Assembly: GCF_021390245.1 (NCBI RefSeq) | Contig: NZ_JAJUXH010000024.1 | Coordinates: 62,001 to 126,000 of the forward strand | Reading direction: 5' to 3' | DNA from: Dyadobacter sp. CY323 | GTDB lineage: Bacteria; Bacteroidota; Bacteroidia; Cytophagales; Spirosomataceae | DNA: 64,000 bases | Shown here: positions 17,386-25,132 of the stretch, one piece after another | Position numbering within the stretch: position 1 is the stretch's first letter | Layout of the letters: each line of letters starts with the position of its first letter | The notes under the pieces: generated by a model | Databases searched by the model: none | Told to the model about the DNA's origin: nothing | What the model saw: only the letters and a program-made list of their open reading frames with translations | Program-made: the position numbers and the translations under genes

Positions 17386-17754
17386 ATGATTGAAATAAAG
17401 AGTCGCAGGGTTTTTCTGCAAAAATGTTGCTCGCTGGGAATTACTGGTGCGGGTATAGTGATGCTGGCCGGTTGTGGAAGCAGTAAAACGACAACCTCGA
17501 AAGTAACTTCGAAAACAAACGCAAAACCTGCCGCCAACAATCCCTGCGACGACCTGACGGGCGTGGATCCGGTGGATGTCGAAAAAAGGAAATCGCTGGG
17601 GTACGTGAACTTATCGCCCGTACCCGACAAACAATGTGACGCCTGCAAACTGTGGGTACCCGCCGCCGAGGGGAAGGAATGTGGCGGCTGCCTGCTCTTC
17701 GCCGGGCCTGTTGCCCCTGAGGGAAATTGCACCTACTGGGCGCCGCAGGTTTAG
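17386..17754 (+). CDS. High-potential iron-sulfur protein (HiPIP), Tat lipoprotein
   Basis: Small exported electron carrier of 122 residues from the ATG at 17386; earlier in-frame starts at 17326 lie across the hairpin. The N-terminus has SRRVFLQ (Tat) followed by a hydrophobic stretch ending in the lipobox LAGC at Cys30, then a Thr/Lys-rich linker. The C-terminal domain has the HiPIP cysteine pattern C84-x2-C87-x14-C102-x12-C115 with the family wording ECGGCLLFAGPV and NCTYWAP. It should hold one [4Fe-4S] cluster that cycles between the 2+ and 3+ states. Tat export of an assembled Fe-S protein is expected. It may accept electrons from the upstream propeller dehydrogenase. Confidence 0.88.
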   Translation: MIEIKSRRVFLQKCCSLGITGAGIVMLAGCGSSKTTTSKVTSKTNAKPAANNPCDDLTGVDPVDVEKRKSLGYVNLSPVPDKQCDACKLWVPAAEGKECGGCLLFAGPVAPEGNCTYWAPQV

Positions 17755-17798
17755 TGGCATAGGATTTGGGCAAAGTCTTGAAATCAAGCTTTCGCACC

Positions 17799-18248
17799 AT
17801 GCATTCATCTGCCGAATCCACACCGCTGAAATACCAAACTGCCATTCAAGGGTTTTGGGCCGCACATAGCCAGGACCCATCTTTTATGGAAAGCCTGCAA
17901 CTCGTGGTCCGGGAGCATCCCGCCCTGCAATATGGGGAATATCACTGGCGAACGATTTCCGGAAACGGGACCGACTTCGGGCTGCATGATATTGTCGAAG
18001 ATTTTACTTACGTGATTGCCTGGTCACGCATTTTTGAGGCTAAAGAGATCGTATGCGCTTTAAATCTTCACCAGGAAGAGCAGGCTGTGGTATATGTCAC
18101 CATCGACAAAGATGCGCAGGCATTCAACTCTAAACTGAATCGTTTATACGGGCCTCATACTGTTCCGGCTGAATTAAATGTCGAAGATAGAAACGGGAAA
18201 GCGGTTCGTCTGACGATACCACCCGGCTCGCTGGTGATTTACGGGTAG
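17799..18248 (+). CDS. Orphan C-terminal part of a GH13 alpha-amylase-like protein
   Basis: 149 residues from the ATG at 17799 (TTG at 17766 would add 11). The sequence VVREHPALQYGEYHW, ISGNGTDFG, VIAWSRIF and EIVCALNLHQEEQAVVYVTI, with an end of VRLTIPPGSLVIYG, matches the last helix of the barrel and the all-beta C-terminal domain of GH13 alpha-amylases. The catalytic barrel with its Asp/Glu/Asp triad is absent, and no remnant precedes it. It therefore cannot hydrolyse starch alone. It could be a decayed remnant or a free-standing starch-binding or regulatory domain; the open, unbroken frame argues against recent decay. No signal peptide. Confidence 0.7.
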   Translation: MHSSAESTPLKYQTAIQGFWAAHSQDPSFMESLQLVVREHPALQYGEYHWRTISGNGTDFGLHDIVEDFTYVIAWSRIFEAKEIVCALNLHQEEQAVVYVTIDKDAQAFNSKLNRLYGPHTVPAELNVEDRNGKAVRLTIPPGSLVIYG

Positions 18249-18295
18249 TCGATTCCGCCACTATTGAGAATTCCATTAACATTTCGCCTGTTAAC

Positions 18296-18327
18296 TATAC
18301 AAAAGGTTATTGCTAACCTTTTGTATA
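18296..18327. promoter_or_regulatory. Long perfect palindrome upstream of yceI-like gene
   Basis: Two perfect 14-base arms (TATACAAAAGGTTA at 18296-18309 and its complement at 18314-18327) separated by TTGC. It lies about 80 bases before the YceI start and 48 bases after the amylase-fragment stop. The lack of a GC-rich core or a T run makes an operator for a dimeric repressor more likely than a terminator. Confidence 0.6.
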
Positions 18328-18355
18328 CTACTATACTTTGAATAGTAATGATTTC

Positions 18356-18363
18356 TAAGTTTG
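18356..18363 (+). promoter_or_regulatory. Candidate -7 element TAAGTTTG for yceI-like gene
   Basis: Exact match to the Bacteroidota TAnnTTTG element, 42 bases before the ATG. No TTG is well placed at -33. The palindrome at 18296-18327 lies just upstream, a position suitable for control of this promoter. Confidence 0.4.
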
Positions 18364-18404
18364 TACAGTCAAATAAGGATCATTAATATTTAATTTTTAG
18401 TCTA

Positions 18405-18938
18405 ATGTCAAAAATCGTTTGGAATATCGACCCGCTGCATTCCGAAGTACAGTTTAAGGTAAAACACCTTGTCATCTCCACCGTAACAGGTTCATTCAAG
18501 TCTTTTAGTGGCAGTGCCATTACCGAAAGCGACGAGTTTACAAATGCAGAAATTGAGCTTACTATCGATGTTGATAGCGTTGACACCGGCCAGCCGGGGC
18601 GTGACGAGCATTTGAGGAACGGGGATTTTTTTGAAACGGAAACATACCCTCAGTTTCAATTCAAATCAACTTCATTCACGAAAATTAAGGGAGATCTGTA
18701 TAAGCTGACGGGCAACCTTACCATCAAAGGAATCACGAAAGAGGTCGAACTGGAAGCCGAATACGGTGGAACCGAAAGGGACCCGTGGGGCAATACCAAA
18801 GTAGGATTTGAAGTCACGGGCACGATCGACCGCAAGGATTTCAATGTCACTTTTAACTCGCTGACTGAAACCGGCGGATTAGCTTTGGGCGAGAATATCA
18901 AGATCCTCGCCAACGTACAGCTTGCAAAGCAGGTGTAG
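18405..18938 (+). CDS. YceI family protein
   Basis: Lipocalin-like isoprenoid-binding protein of 177 residues. It opens WNIDPLHSEVQFKVKHLVISTVTGSF, has the family signature RDEHLRNGDFFETETYPQFQFKS in the middle and GFEVTGTIDRKDFNVTFN near the end. No signal peptide is present, so this copy should be cytoplasmic, unlike periplasmic YceI of Escherichia coli. YceI proteins bind polyprenyl chains and are often linked to oxidative or acid stress. A 14-bp palindrome and a TAAGTTTG element upstream suggest dedicated regulation. It converges with a methionine aminopeptidase gene, the two stops being one base apart. Confidence 0.93.
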   Translation: MSKIVWNIDPLHSEVQFKVKHLVISTVTGSFKSFSGSAITESDEFTNAEIELTIDVDSVDTGQPGRDEHLRNGDFFETETYPQFQFKSTSFTKIKGDLYKLTGNLTIKGITKEVELEAEYGGTERDPWGNTKVGFEVTGTIDRKDFNVTFNSLTETGGLALGENIKILANVQLAKQV

Positions 18939-18939
18939 C

Positions 18940-19701
18940 TCAGAATATTCCATTCATCTCCGTCAATATGAGCGGAGCTTTGTCGGTTACCACGATCGTA
19001 TGTTCGTGCTGAGCCATGAAACCGCCTCTATTTCCCACCATTGTCCATCCGTCGTTAAGCTCAGTCGCGAAGGACGATGTTGTCGAAATAAAGGTTTCAA
19101 TAGCAACAACGGAGTTCTTCCTGAACCGCCGGTGATCTGATTTATTTTTATAATTCAATAATTCATCCGGCTGTTCATGAAGACCTCTGCCAATGCCGTG
19201 CCCCGCAAGGTTCCGGATGACTTTGAAACCACGCTTTTTAGCCTCGGATTCCATTAAATGGCCAATATCTGCGATTTTTACGCCACCCCTGATGGTGTTA
19301 ATGGCCTTGATGAGAATTTCTTTCGATGCATTAACCAGCTTTTGGTGTTGGTTAACGTCCTGCCCGACCACAAATGAGCCGCCATTGTCAGCCCAAAACC
19401 CATTCAACTCTGCCGAAACGTCGATATTAATAAGATCTCCTTCTTTCAGTTTTCTTTTAGCTGACGGAATGCCGTGGCAAAATTCGTCGTTAACGCTGAT
19501 GCAGGTCCATCCGGGAAAACCATAAGTAGAGTGAGGAGCTGATTCAGCCCCAAATTCCGTCAATATTTTTGCGCCAAATTCATCCAGCTCTTTTGTTGTC
19601 ATTCCGGGCTGGGCGTAGCTGGTCATTTCCTTCAAGGTATATGCAACCGCCTCGCTCGCCTTTTTCATTCCCACTAAATCGGACTCTTTTGTAATGGACA
19701 T
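18940..19701 (-). CDS. map: Type I methionine aminopeptidase
   Basis: Cytosolic dinuclear metalloprotease that removes the initiator Met, 253 residues. All ligands are visible: Asp94 and Asp105 (INIDVSAELNGFWADNGGSF), His168 (AGHGIGRGLHEQP), Glu202 (AIETF) and Glu233 (QHEHTIVV), with the substrate-positioning His76 in NDEFCHG. The residue after Glu202 reads TF instead of the usual PM, and the protein has no N-terminal zinc-finger extension. It stands alone here rather than in a ribosomal protein operon, so it may be a second copy in this genome. Convergent with the yceI-like gene. Confidence 0.93.
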   Translation of the reverse strand: MSITKESDLVGMKKASEAVAYTLKEMTSYAQPGMTTKELDEFGAKILTEFGAESAPHSTYGFPGWTCISVNDEFCHGIPSAKRKLKEGDLINIDVSAELNGFWADNGGSFVVGQDVNQHQKLVNASKEILIKAINTIRGGVKIADIGHLMESEAKKRGFKVIRNLAGHGIGRGLHEQPDELLNYKNKSDHRRFRKNSVVAIETFISTTSSFATELNDGWTMVGNRGGFMAQHEHTIVVTDKAPLILTEMNGIF

Positions 19702-19843
19702 AAATCGTGTTATAAGATGGAACCGCTGATTTTACAAAAATACGATTTTATCTCTTTTGAGTGACGGGAAGTGCCGTTTGCGGATGTCGAAGCAATGGTC
19801 ATCCACTTTGGAAAAGTGCAGGTAGCCGTTTTTTGGTAAAATA

Positions 19844-19893
19844 AAACGTCAATATCCGGCAGTAGCATTGTTTGCTGCCGGATATTGACGTTT
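19844..19893 (-). terminator. Very long hairpin terminator of the nitronate monooxygenase gene
   Basis: Two perfect 19-base arms (19844-19862 and 19875-19893) around a 12-base loop; on the minus strand the hairpin is followed by TTTTATTTTAC. It lies 18 bases past the stop of the minus-strand monooxygenase gene and should be a very efficient end signal. Confidence 0.85.
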
Positions 19894-19910
19894 CGAGATA
19901 CAGTTGATGT

Positions 19911-20996
19911 TTACAAAGCAGTGCGGGATTGCAATATATCCCCGGTTTCTGCGATGAGGGCCTGCATTAAATCCGCCGCTTTTGAATGGTTGTAACGTAC
20001 CGGATTTTGTCCGGACCAGAAATTGGCCATATCCTTTTTCCCCTGCGCCAGCGCAGCTTCTCTGAGCGGCGCGATAAGTCGTGTTTGCAATGGAAATGGC
20101 AGAACCTGCACCTGATTCGGTATGTCTTCTGAGATCGTGTTGCGGACCATCCTGCCCAGGCGTCCGGTAAGCGATTTGGAAAGTACCGTGTAGTTGGATC
20201 CCCCTGAAAGCAGGGCGGACTTGTGCATTTCAGTCGAATTTGCTTCGTCGGTGACCAGGAATGCGGTCCCTAGCTGCACGGCATCCGCACCTAAGGTCAA
20301 TGCAGCTGCAATGCCTTTTCCATCGGTGATACCTCCCGCCGCAATGACGGGCGTCTTTATTTTTGCTTTCAGCTGCTGGACCAGCGCGAAAGTTCCGGTC
20401 AGAGAATCCAGTGCAGGCCTGAGGAAAGACGGCCGGTGGCCACCCGCTTCGAATCCCGCCGCCACGATCGCATCCACCCCGGCTTCTTCCAAGGCCAGTG
20501 CTTCATCCAATGTGGTAGCCGCACCGATGGTGCTTATCCCAAGTCTGCGGGCTTCGTTCAATATCTCAGCGGACGGAATTCCAAAAATGAAACTGAACGC
20601 TGCCGGCCTGATCTCAAAAATTGCTTCTACCTGTTTAACAAACTTGGAGGGAATATTAGGGTCCAGTTCAGGCAATGCAATACCCAGGGAATCAAAGTAG
20701 GGTTTGAAAAGAGCTTTGACTTTTTCCAGGCTTTCGGATGAATATAAAGCCAGCTCCGGATCTACGTCCGAAACCCAGAGATTGATGTTGTAAGGCTTAT
20801 CTGTTATTGCTTTAATGGCCCCGCCGGTTTGCAGCAGCTGCTCGGGAGTGAGCGTGTAGGCGCCAAAACTTCCTAATCCCCCGGCTTCGGACACCGCGGC
20901 TAAAAGATCCGGGGTTGAAAAACCGCCGCCCATCGGGCCCAGAACGATCGGATACTTAATACCCAGAAGCTGGGTAATTCTGGTTTGATTCCACAT
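19911..20996 (-). CDS. Nitronate monooxygenase (NMO class I-like)
   Basis: FMN-dependent TIM-barrel enzyme of 361 residues that oxidises alkyl nitronates such as propionate 3-nitronate. Motifs: GPMGGGFSTPDLLAAVSEAGGLG at the start, VDAIVAAGFEAGGHRPSF with the His region near the flavin, TPVIAAGGITDGKGIAAALTLGADAVQLGTAF forming the phosphate-binding loop, and MVRNTISED. Length and motifs fit the family. It follows an SDR gene, a tautomerase gene and a Crp-like regulator gene on the same strand, so the four may respond together to reactive electrophiles or nitro compounds. Confidence 0.9.
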   Translation of the reverse strand: MWNQTRITQLLGIKYPIVLGPMGGGFSTPDLLAAVSEAGGLGSFGAYTLTPEQLLQTGGAIKAITDKPYNINLWVSDVDPELALYSSESLEKVKALFKPYFDSLGIALPELDPNIPSKFVKQVEAIFEIRPAAFSFIFGIPSAEILNEARRLGISTIGAATTLDEALALEEAGVDAIVAAGFEAGGHRPSFLRPALDSLTGTFALVQQLKAKIKTPVIAAGGITDGKGIAAALTLGADAVQLGTAFLVTDEANSTEMHKSALLSGGSNYTVLSKSLTGRLGRMVRNTISEDIPNQVQVLPFPLQTRLIAPLREAALAQGKKDMANFWSGQNPVRYNHSKAADLMQALIAETGDILQSRTAL

Positions 20997-21036
20997 GGTT
21001 TTAAATGTTTACATCAATGTTACAGATTTCCCCGAT

Positions 21037-21783
21037 TTAACCAATGTGGTGACCGGCAACATGGCCGCCATCCAGGTTGATGATCTCGCCGTTTACAAAA
21101 CTACTGCCAGCCAGGTAAAGTGCCAGTTCAGCCACATCACTGGTTTCGCCGATGCGGTCGACCAGGTGAAGTCCCGCAAGACTGTCTGCGTCGGTAATGC
21201 CGTTTTTGCCTTGGAGCGGACTTCTGATAATACCCGGTGCAATGCCATTCACACGAATGTTGTTTTTACCAAATTCAGCCGCAAGCTGTCGGGTTAAGGC
21301 ATGAATTCCGCCTTTGCTGACAACCGCAGCTGTAGCGGGAAAGCCGCCGATCGCATGGTCGACCAGTACCGTACCGATGTTGATAATCGAACCTTCTCCC
21401 TGTTTCAGCATTTGTTTAATGGCAGCCTGACTCGTGAAATAGGTGCCTTTTAAATTAATATTCAGATAACGGTCCAAAAATGCCTCGTCGACATCCAGGA
21501 AGCCTTTCGGTTCAAATATTCCTGCGTTATTAACGAGTACGTCCACTGTCCCGAATTTTGTTACCGCAGTTTCAACAAGCTGCTCGCCGGTAGCCGGATC
21601 GCCAATATTGCCGGCAACCATAGCGAGCCTGTCATGATGGCCCAGTTCATTGAATGTTGCTTTCAGATTATCCTCATTTGCAGAGTTGATGACTACCTGA
21701 TAACCTTGTTGTAAAAATAAGGCGGCGATTGTTTTTCCAATTCCTGAGGATGCGCCGGTTACGATAATGGTCTTTGTTTCCAT
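21037..21783 (-). CDS. SDR-family protein with altered active site
   Basis: Short-chain dehydrogenase/reductase fold of 248 residues. The Rossmann start TGASSGIGKTIAALF and NNAGIFEP are normal. At the catalytic site, however, the usual YxxxK reads AAVVSKGGIHAL, so the tyrosine is replaced by alanine, and the serine region reads IINIGTVL. The lysine is kept. It may be a member of a subfamily with an alternative mechanism or an inactive binding protein. It sits 8 bases after the tautomerase stop and 40 bases ahead of the monooxygenase gene, most likely in one transcript. Confidence 0.87.
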   Translation of the reverse strand: METKTIIVTGASSGIGKTIAALFLQQGYQVVINSANEDNLKATFNELGHHDRLAMVAGNIGDPATGEQLVETAVTKFGTVDVLVNNAGIFEPKGFLDVDEAFLDRYLNINLKGTYFTSQAAIKQMLKQGEGSIINIGTVLVDHAIGGFPATAAVVSKGGIHALTRQLAAEFGKNNIRVNGIAPGIIRSPLQGKNGITDADSLAGLHLVDRIGETSDVAELALYLAGSSFVNGEIINLDGGHVAGHHIG

Positions 21784-21791
21784 GATATGAG

Positions 21792-22022
21792 TTATTTTTT
21801 GTTAGAATTGTTTTGAGCGGTTATTCCCTTTTCGCGGAGTACCGAAACCTGTTCTCCTGCATAACCCCAGTCATCCGGTTCCACTTCCTGGATCACGACG
21901 TGCGTGAGGCTTGGGTCTTTGTCCAGAACTTCGGTAATAAGCGTGGTCACGCCTGCGATCAGCTGTTGTTTTTGCTGACGGGTAACGCCTTCCCGGGTTA
22001 CCTCAATTTTTACGTACGGCAT
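21792..22022 (-). CDS. 4-oxalocrotonate tautomerase-like protein
   Basis: Small tautomerase of 76 residues. The ATG at 22022 is chosen because it places the catalytic proline right after the initiator Met (MPYVKIEVTREGVT); the longer frame back to 22067 would bury it. VVIQEVEPDDWGYAGEQVS near the C-terminus matches the family. Such proteins act as hexamers or trimers in enol-keto tautomerisation of unsaturated acids. It is followed by SDR and monooxygenase genes and preceded by a Crp-like regulator gene, all on the minus strand. Confidence 0.88.
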   Translation of the reverse strand: MPYVKIEVTREGVTRQQKQQLIAGVTTLITEVLDKDPSLTHVVIQEVEPDDWGYAGEQVSVLREKGITAQNNSNKK

Positions 22023-22124
22023 AGCTGTATTTGTTTGTGATACCCATTGTGAATCAATTGGTAGCACAAAGGAGCGCAGGAAATTGGATGTGATTACGTG
22101 ATGTAGATCACTTTCGATAGAAGC

Positions 22125-22703
22125 CTATCTATGGGTATTGTAAAGCCGGCTGAGCGTCTCGCGGGACACCCCGAGGTAGGCGGCGATCAGGTGTTTCGGG
22201 ACGAGATTATAAAGTTGTGGGTATTGCGATAGCAGCTCTTCATAACGGGCTTTGGTATCATTGTTCATAAATGATAAAAGTCTTTTTTGGGACGCCAGGT
22301 AGCCGCGGTTGGTGCGCCAGCGGAAGAAGTATTCGACCGGGTGCAGTTCACTGCATAATTTCTCGCGGTCGTGATTTGAAAGGGAAAGTACTTCCGCGTC
22401 CGTAATGCAATCGATGCTGATGGTAGCCTTTGTTTGGTTATACAAAGCGCCATAGTCCGACGTCCACCAGGTAGGCATAGCGAATTGCAGAATGTATGTT
22501 TTCACTTCATCGCTTACATAAAACGCTTTCAGACAGCCGGAAATAACAAAGTACTCCTGTTCCACCCGTTCGCCTTCGGAAATTACAATCTGGCCTTTTT
22601 TAAAGGAATGAGGTTTGAAATGTGCGTAAAAGTGATCAAACTGCTCATCGGTAAGTGTGATGATTTGCGTAATGTGCTGTTTTAGAATCTCTTTTGCTTC
22701 CAT
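22125..22703 (-). CDS. Crp/Fnr-family transcriptional regulator
   Basis: Cyclic-nucleotide-binding-domain regulator of 192 residues. The cupin-like sensor occupies residues 10-120 (FKKGQIVISEGERVEQEYFVISGCLKAFY) and the short C-terminal HTH includes LIAAYLGVSRETLSRLY. The DNA-binding part is compact and lacks the longer Crp C-terminus, as in many Bacteroidota Crp-like proteins that do not bind cAMP tightly. No cysteine cluster for Fe-S sensing is present. It is the first gene of the minus-strand run that continues with tautomerase, SDR and nitronate monooxygenase, and probably controls it. Confidence 0.9.
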   Translation of the reverse strand: MEAKEILKQHITQIITLTDEQFDHFYAHFKPHSFKKGQIVISEGERVEQEYFVISGCLKAFYVSDEVKTYILQFAMPTWWTSDYGALYNQTKATISIDCITDAEVLSLSNHDREKLCSELHPVEYFFRWRTNRGYLASQKRLLSFMNNDTKARYEELLSQYPQLYNLVPKHLIAAYLGVSRETLSRLYNTHR

Positions 22704-22889
22704 TTCTTATTCCTGATTGACAGGTTCAAATGTAGGAAAAAGCGGATTATGCGCATGCACGCTGGTTTTGCCACTTACATTATATATTATTGGATCGCAT
22801 ATGGCATGGTAATGGTGAGCTAACCCATTGCAAAAAACAAAACGCCCAACCCGGAAACTCATCCCCAAACGCATTAGAACATTGTCCCA

Positions 22890-23480
22890 GTGATTAAAAG
22901 AAAACACTTTGTAAATCTTACGTTCAGCCTGCTGGCGCCGTTGCTGTGGATCCCATGTCTGGCGCAAAAAAAATATGAACGCGAATACAGCATCAAGCCA
23001 AATGCGGTTCCTGAAAATGCCATTTCATTTGTTTCCTCAGTGTTCAAAAAAGCGAAAATCCACTGGTATCGCGAGGAGGGCCTGACCGGAAAATCGATAG
23101 AAGCCAAACTGAAATCCTCCGGGAAACGGTACAGCATCGAGTTTGATGAATCCGGAAATATCCAGGATGTTGAGGTATTATCCCGAGTAGATCAAATGAA
23201 TTCGGCAGGTCGGGCCAAACTTAAGGAAAACCTGGGTAAAAAATTTTCCGGCTACAAGATTGTTAAAACTCAGCTTCATTGGAATGGGTCGGAAAAAGCT
23301 TTGAAAGAATCTCTGCTGAAAGACAAGGCCGTGGCGGGGATAGTGGTGAGGTATGAGTTGATTGTAAAAGGCTCACAAGGAAAAAAAGAGCATTATTTCG
23401 AAGTCTTGTCGGAAAATGACGGAGAGGTCGTGAGCTTGAAGGAGATCGTTCAGCGAAATACGGATAACCTCATATACTGA
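22890..23480 (+). CDS. Exported PepSY-like hypothetical protein
   Basis: 196 residues from a GTG start, with a signal peptide (FSLLAPLLWIPCLAQ). The mature part contains two similar alpha/beta blocks (YSIEFDESGNIQDVEVLSRVD and HYFEVLSENDGEVVSLKEI), each with an ESGNI- or NDGEV-type turn, reminiscent of PepSY-type domains. Function unknown. Its TGA overlaps the ATG of the next gene by one base, so it is co-translated with a DUF2490 outer-membrane protein. The pair could form an envelope stress or assembly module. I could not match it to a named family with confidence. Confidence 0.7.
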   Translation: MIKRKHFVNLTFSLLAPLLWIPCLAQKKYEREYSIKPNAVPENAISFVSSVFKKAKIHWYREEGLTGKSIEAKLKSSGKRYSIEFDESGNIQDVEVLSRVDQMNSAGRAKLKENLGKKFSGYKIVKTQLHWNGSEKALKESLLKDKAVAGIVVRYELIVKGSQGKKEHYFEVLSENDGEVVSLKEIVQRNTDNLIY

Positions 23481-24163
23481 TGCGTGCGCTCGTTTTTGTT
23501 TTTCTGTTATTCTTCATTCTGCCCGTCGCAGTATCCGGCCAGTCGGATTACAGGGCGGGATCGCTTTCTCAGATCAATGTAAATTTCAAGGTTTTGCAAA
23601 ACTGGAAGCTGAATACCAAACTGGAAACCAGGCAGATATTCTCCGAGAAAGAACCGGAAGCCCTGGCCTCGCACCGGTTCCGGTATGAAAGAACGGATTT
23701 GAGCGCGGTGCTCACCACAAAGTTGTCGGCAGACAATACGCTGGGTGGGGGATACCTGGTCCGGCTGGAAGACAAAAAGTTTACACACCGTCTCATTCAG
23801 CAGTTTAACAATGTGAAAAACCTTGATCTCGTGAGCATTGCACACCGGATCGTGACCGATGAAACTTTTAGTTCCGGAGAACCCGCCGAGATCAGGCTGC
23901 GATACCGTTTAGGCCTTGAAAAACCATTGAATGGGCTTCAAATCGACCCGAAAGAGTTCTATGCCAAATTCAACAACGAGTACCTCGGCATCTGGTCGAC
24001 GAAGCAAACCGACCTGGAAATCCGCGGATTACTCGCTTTGGGATACAATGCAACGGACAATAATAAGGTGGAGCTGGGTTTGGAATACCGTGTAAGTGGT
24101 TTTAGCGAGACGGTACGAGCGCAACAATTCTGGCTTAGTATTGGCTGGTTTATCAGTATTTAA
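23480..24163 (+). CDS. DUF2490-family outer-membrane protein
   Basis: 227 residues with a signal peptide (FFILPVAVSGQ) and alternating beta strands typical of a small outer-membrane barrel: NVNFKVLQNWKLNTKLETRQIF, HRFRYERTDLSAVLTTKL, RLRYRLGLEKPL, NKVELGLEYRVSGFSE. It ends in hydrophobic WLSIGWFISI. The DUF2490 family is widespread in Bacteroidota and has no known activity. It starts on the last base of the previous gene's stop codon. The next gene converges on it from the minus strand. Confidence 0.8.
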   Translation: MRALVFVFLLFFILPVAVSGQSDYRAGSLSQINVNFKVLQNWKLNTKLETRQIFSEKEPEALASHRFRYERTDLSAVLTTKLSADNTLGGGYLVRLEDKKFTHRLIQQFNNVKNLDLVSIAHRIVTDETFSSGEPAEIRLRYRLGLEKPLNGLQIDPKEFYAKFNNEYLGIWSTKQTDLEIRGLLALGYNATDNNKVELGLEYRVSGFSETVRAQQFWLSIGWFISI

Positions 24164-24237
24164 TTGGCCTTAAGCTGGTTATGCATCGCTTGCTCCATTA
24201 GTTGCAGTGAGGAAGCCAAAAAATAGGTTGCCGGTAA

Positions 24238-24876
24238 TTACAGTTTGAACATCAGCTGGGCATTAAAACTGAGCTGATAGGAGCGGGATTTGATATCCGA
24301 AGGAGGAATTGCATAGCTGAACGTGGGCTGGGCAATGAGGGATAAACGCCGGGCAAAATGGTAAATCACTCCGGCCCCGACCAGCGGGGATATTCTTGAA
24401 ATATTATCGTCGGATTTAAGCACGACCGTCCCAAAATCAGGAATAGTCAGACGGCTTGTGGTGCCGAAATTCCATAATGCACCTGCTGAAAAATAGGGAG
24501 ACAGCGTCTTTTCGGACGTCTGTAAATTGACCATCACAGGAATGGAAAAATTATGGGACCGGCTGCTGGAAGCAGATGTCTTGCTTCTGGATTGTGAAAA
24601 CCATAACCCGGTCGACGCGGACCATTTTTGGGAAAATGAATATCTTCCATTAAGACCGATCCAATAACCTTTCGGCGATGATTCCGATGTCCACTCCTGG
24701 GAGGCGAGTTCGCCGCTGCCATCACTTACAGGGAGTACGACGGTTGCCGTGACTTTGTAATGCCCATAAAAAGGTGCCACCGAAGCAGAAAAATCAAACT
24801 TACTCTGGCCAAAAGCAGCTGGCCAGGACAGCAAGAATCCGGCCAGAATCAATGAGGTATTCAGGATTGATCTCAT
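24238..24876 (-). CDS. Outer-membrane beta-barrel protein
   Basis: 212 residues with a signal peptide (LILAGFLLSWPAAFGQ). The mature part alternates hydrophobic and polar residues as in OmpA-like or OprF-like 8-strand barrels (FDFSASVAPFYGHYKVTATV, SLIAQPTFSYAIP, SYQLSFNAQLMFKL at the end). There is no C-terminal peptidoglycan-binding domain. Length is normal for a small barrel. No operon partner; the divergent neighbour is a carboxylesterase 256 bases away. Confidence 0.78.
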   Translation of the reverse strand: MRSILNTSLILAGFLLSWPAAFGQSKFDFSASVAPFYGHYKVTATVVLPVSDGSGELASQEWTSESSPKGYWIGLNGRYSFSQKWSASTGLWFSQSRSKTSASSSRSHNFSIPVMVNLQTSEKTLSPYFSAGALWNFGTTSRLTIPDFGTVVLKSDDNISRISPLVGAGVIYHFARRLSLIAQPTFSYAIPPSDIKSRSYQLSFNAQLMFKL

Positions 24877-25132
24877 TATTTCTCTCTTTTAATGGATGTA
24901 ACAGTACCGGATTTATTTCCATAAATTCCTGTTAAATAAGGACAAAGCAGCAACTAACTACTAGTTTACCGGGTGTTTTTGTGGACCCGATGAATATAGT
25001 TTGCACTCTCCAAAACCGGAGGTACTGTTCGTTTGCGGGAGTAGGTGAGTACAATTTTGTAATGCCAGACTTTTGCTGCTGGTACATGCAGCCTGCAAGA
25101 TCCGGCAATCTTTCCTTAATCGTCTCATTCCC

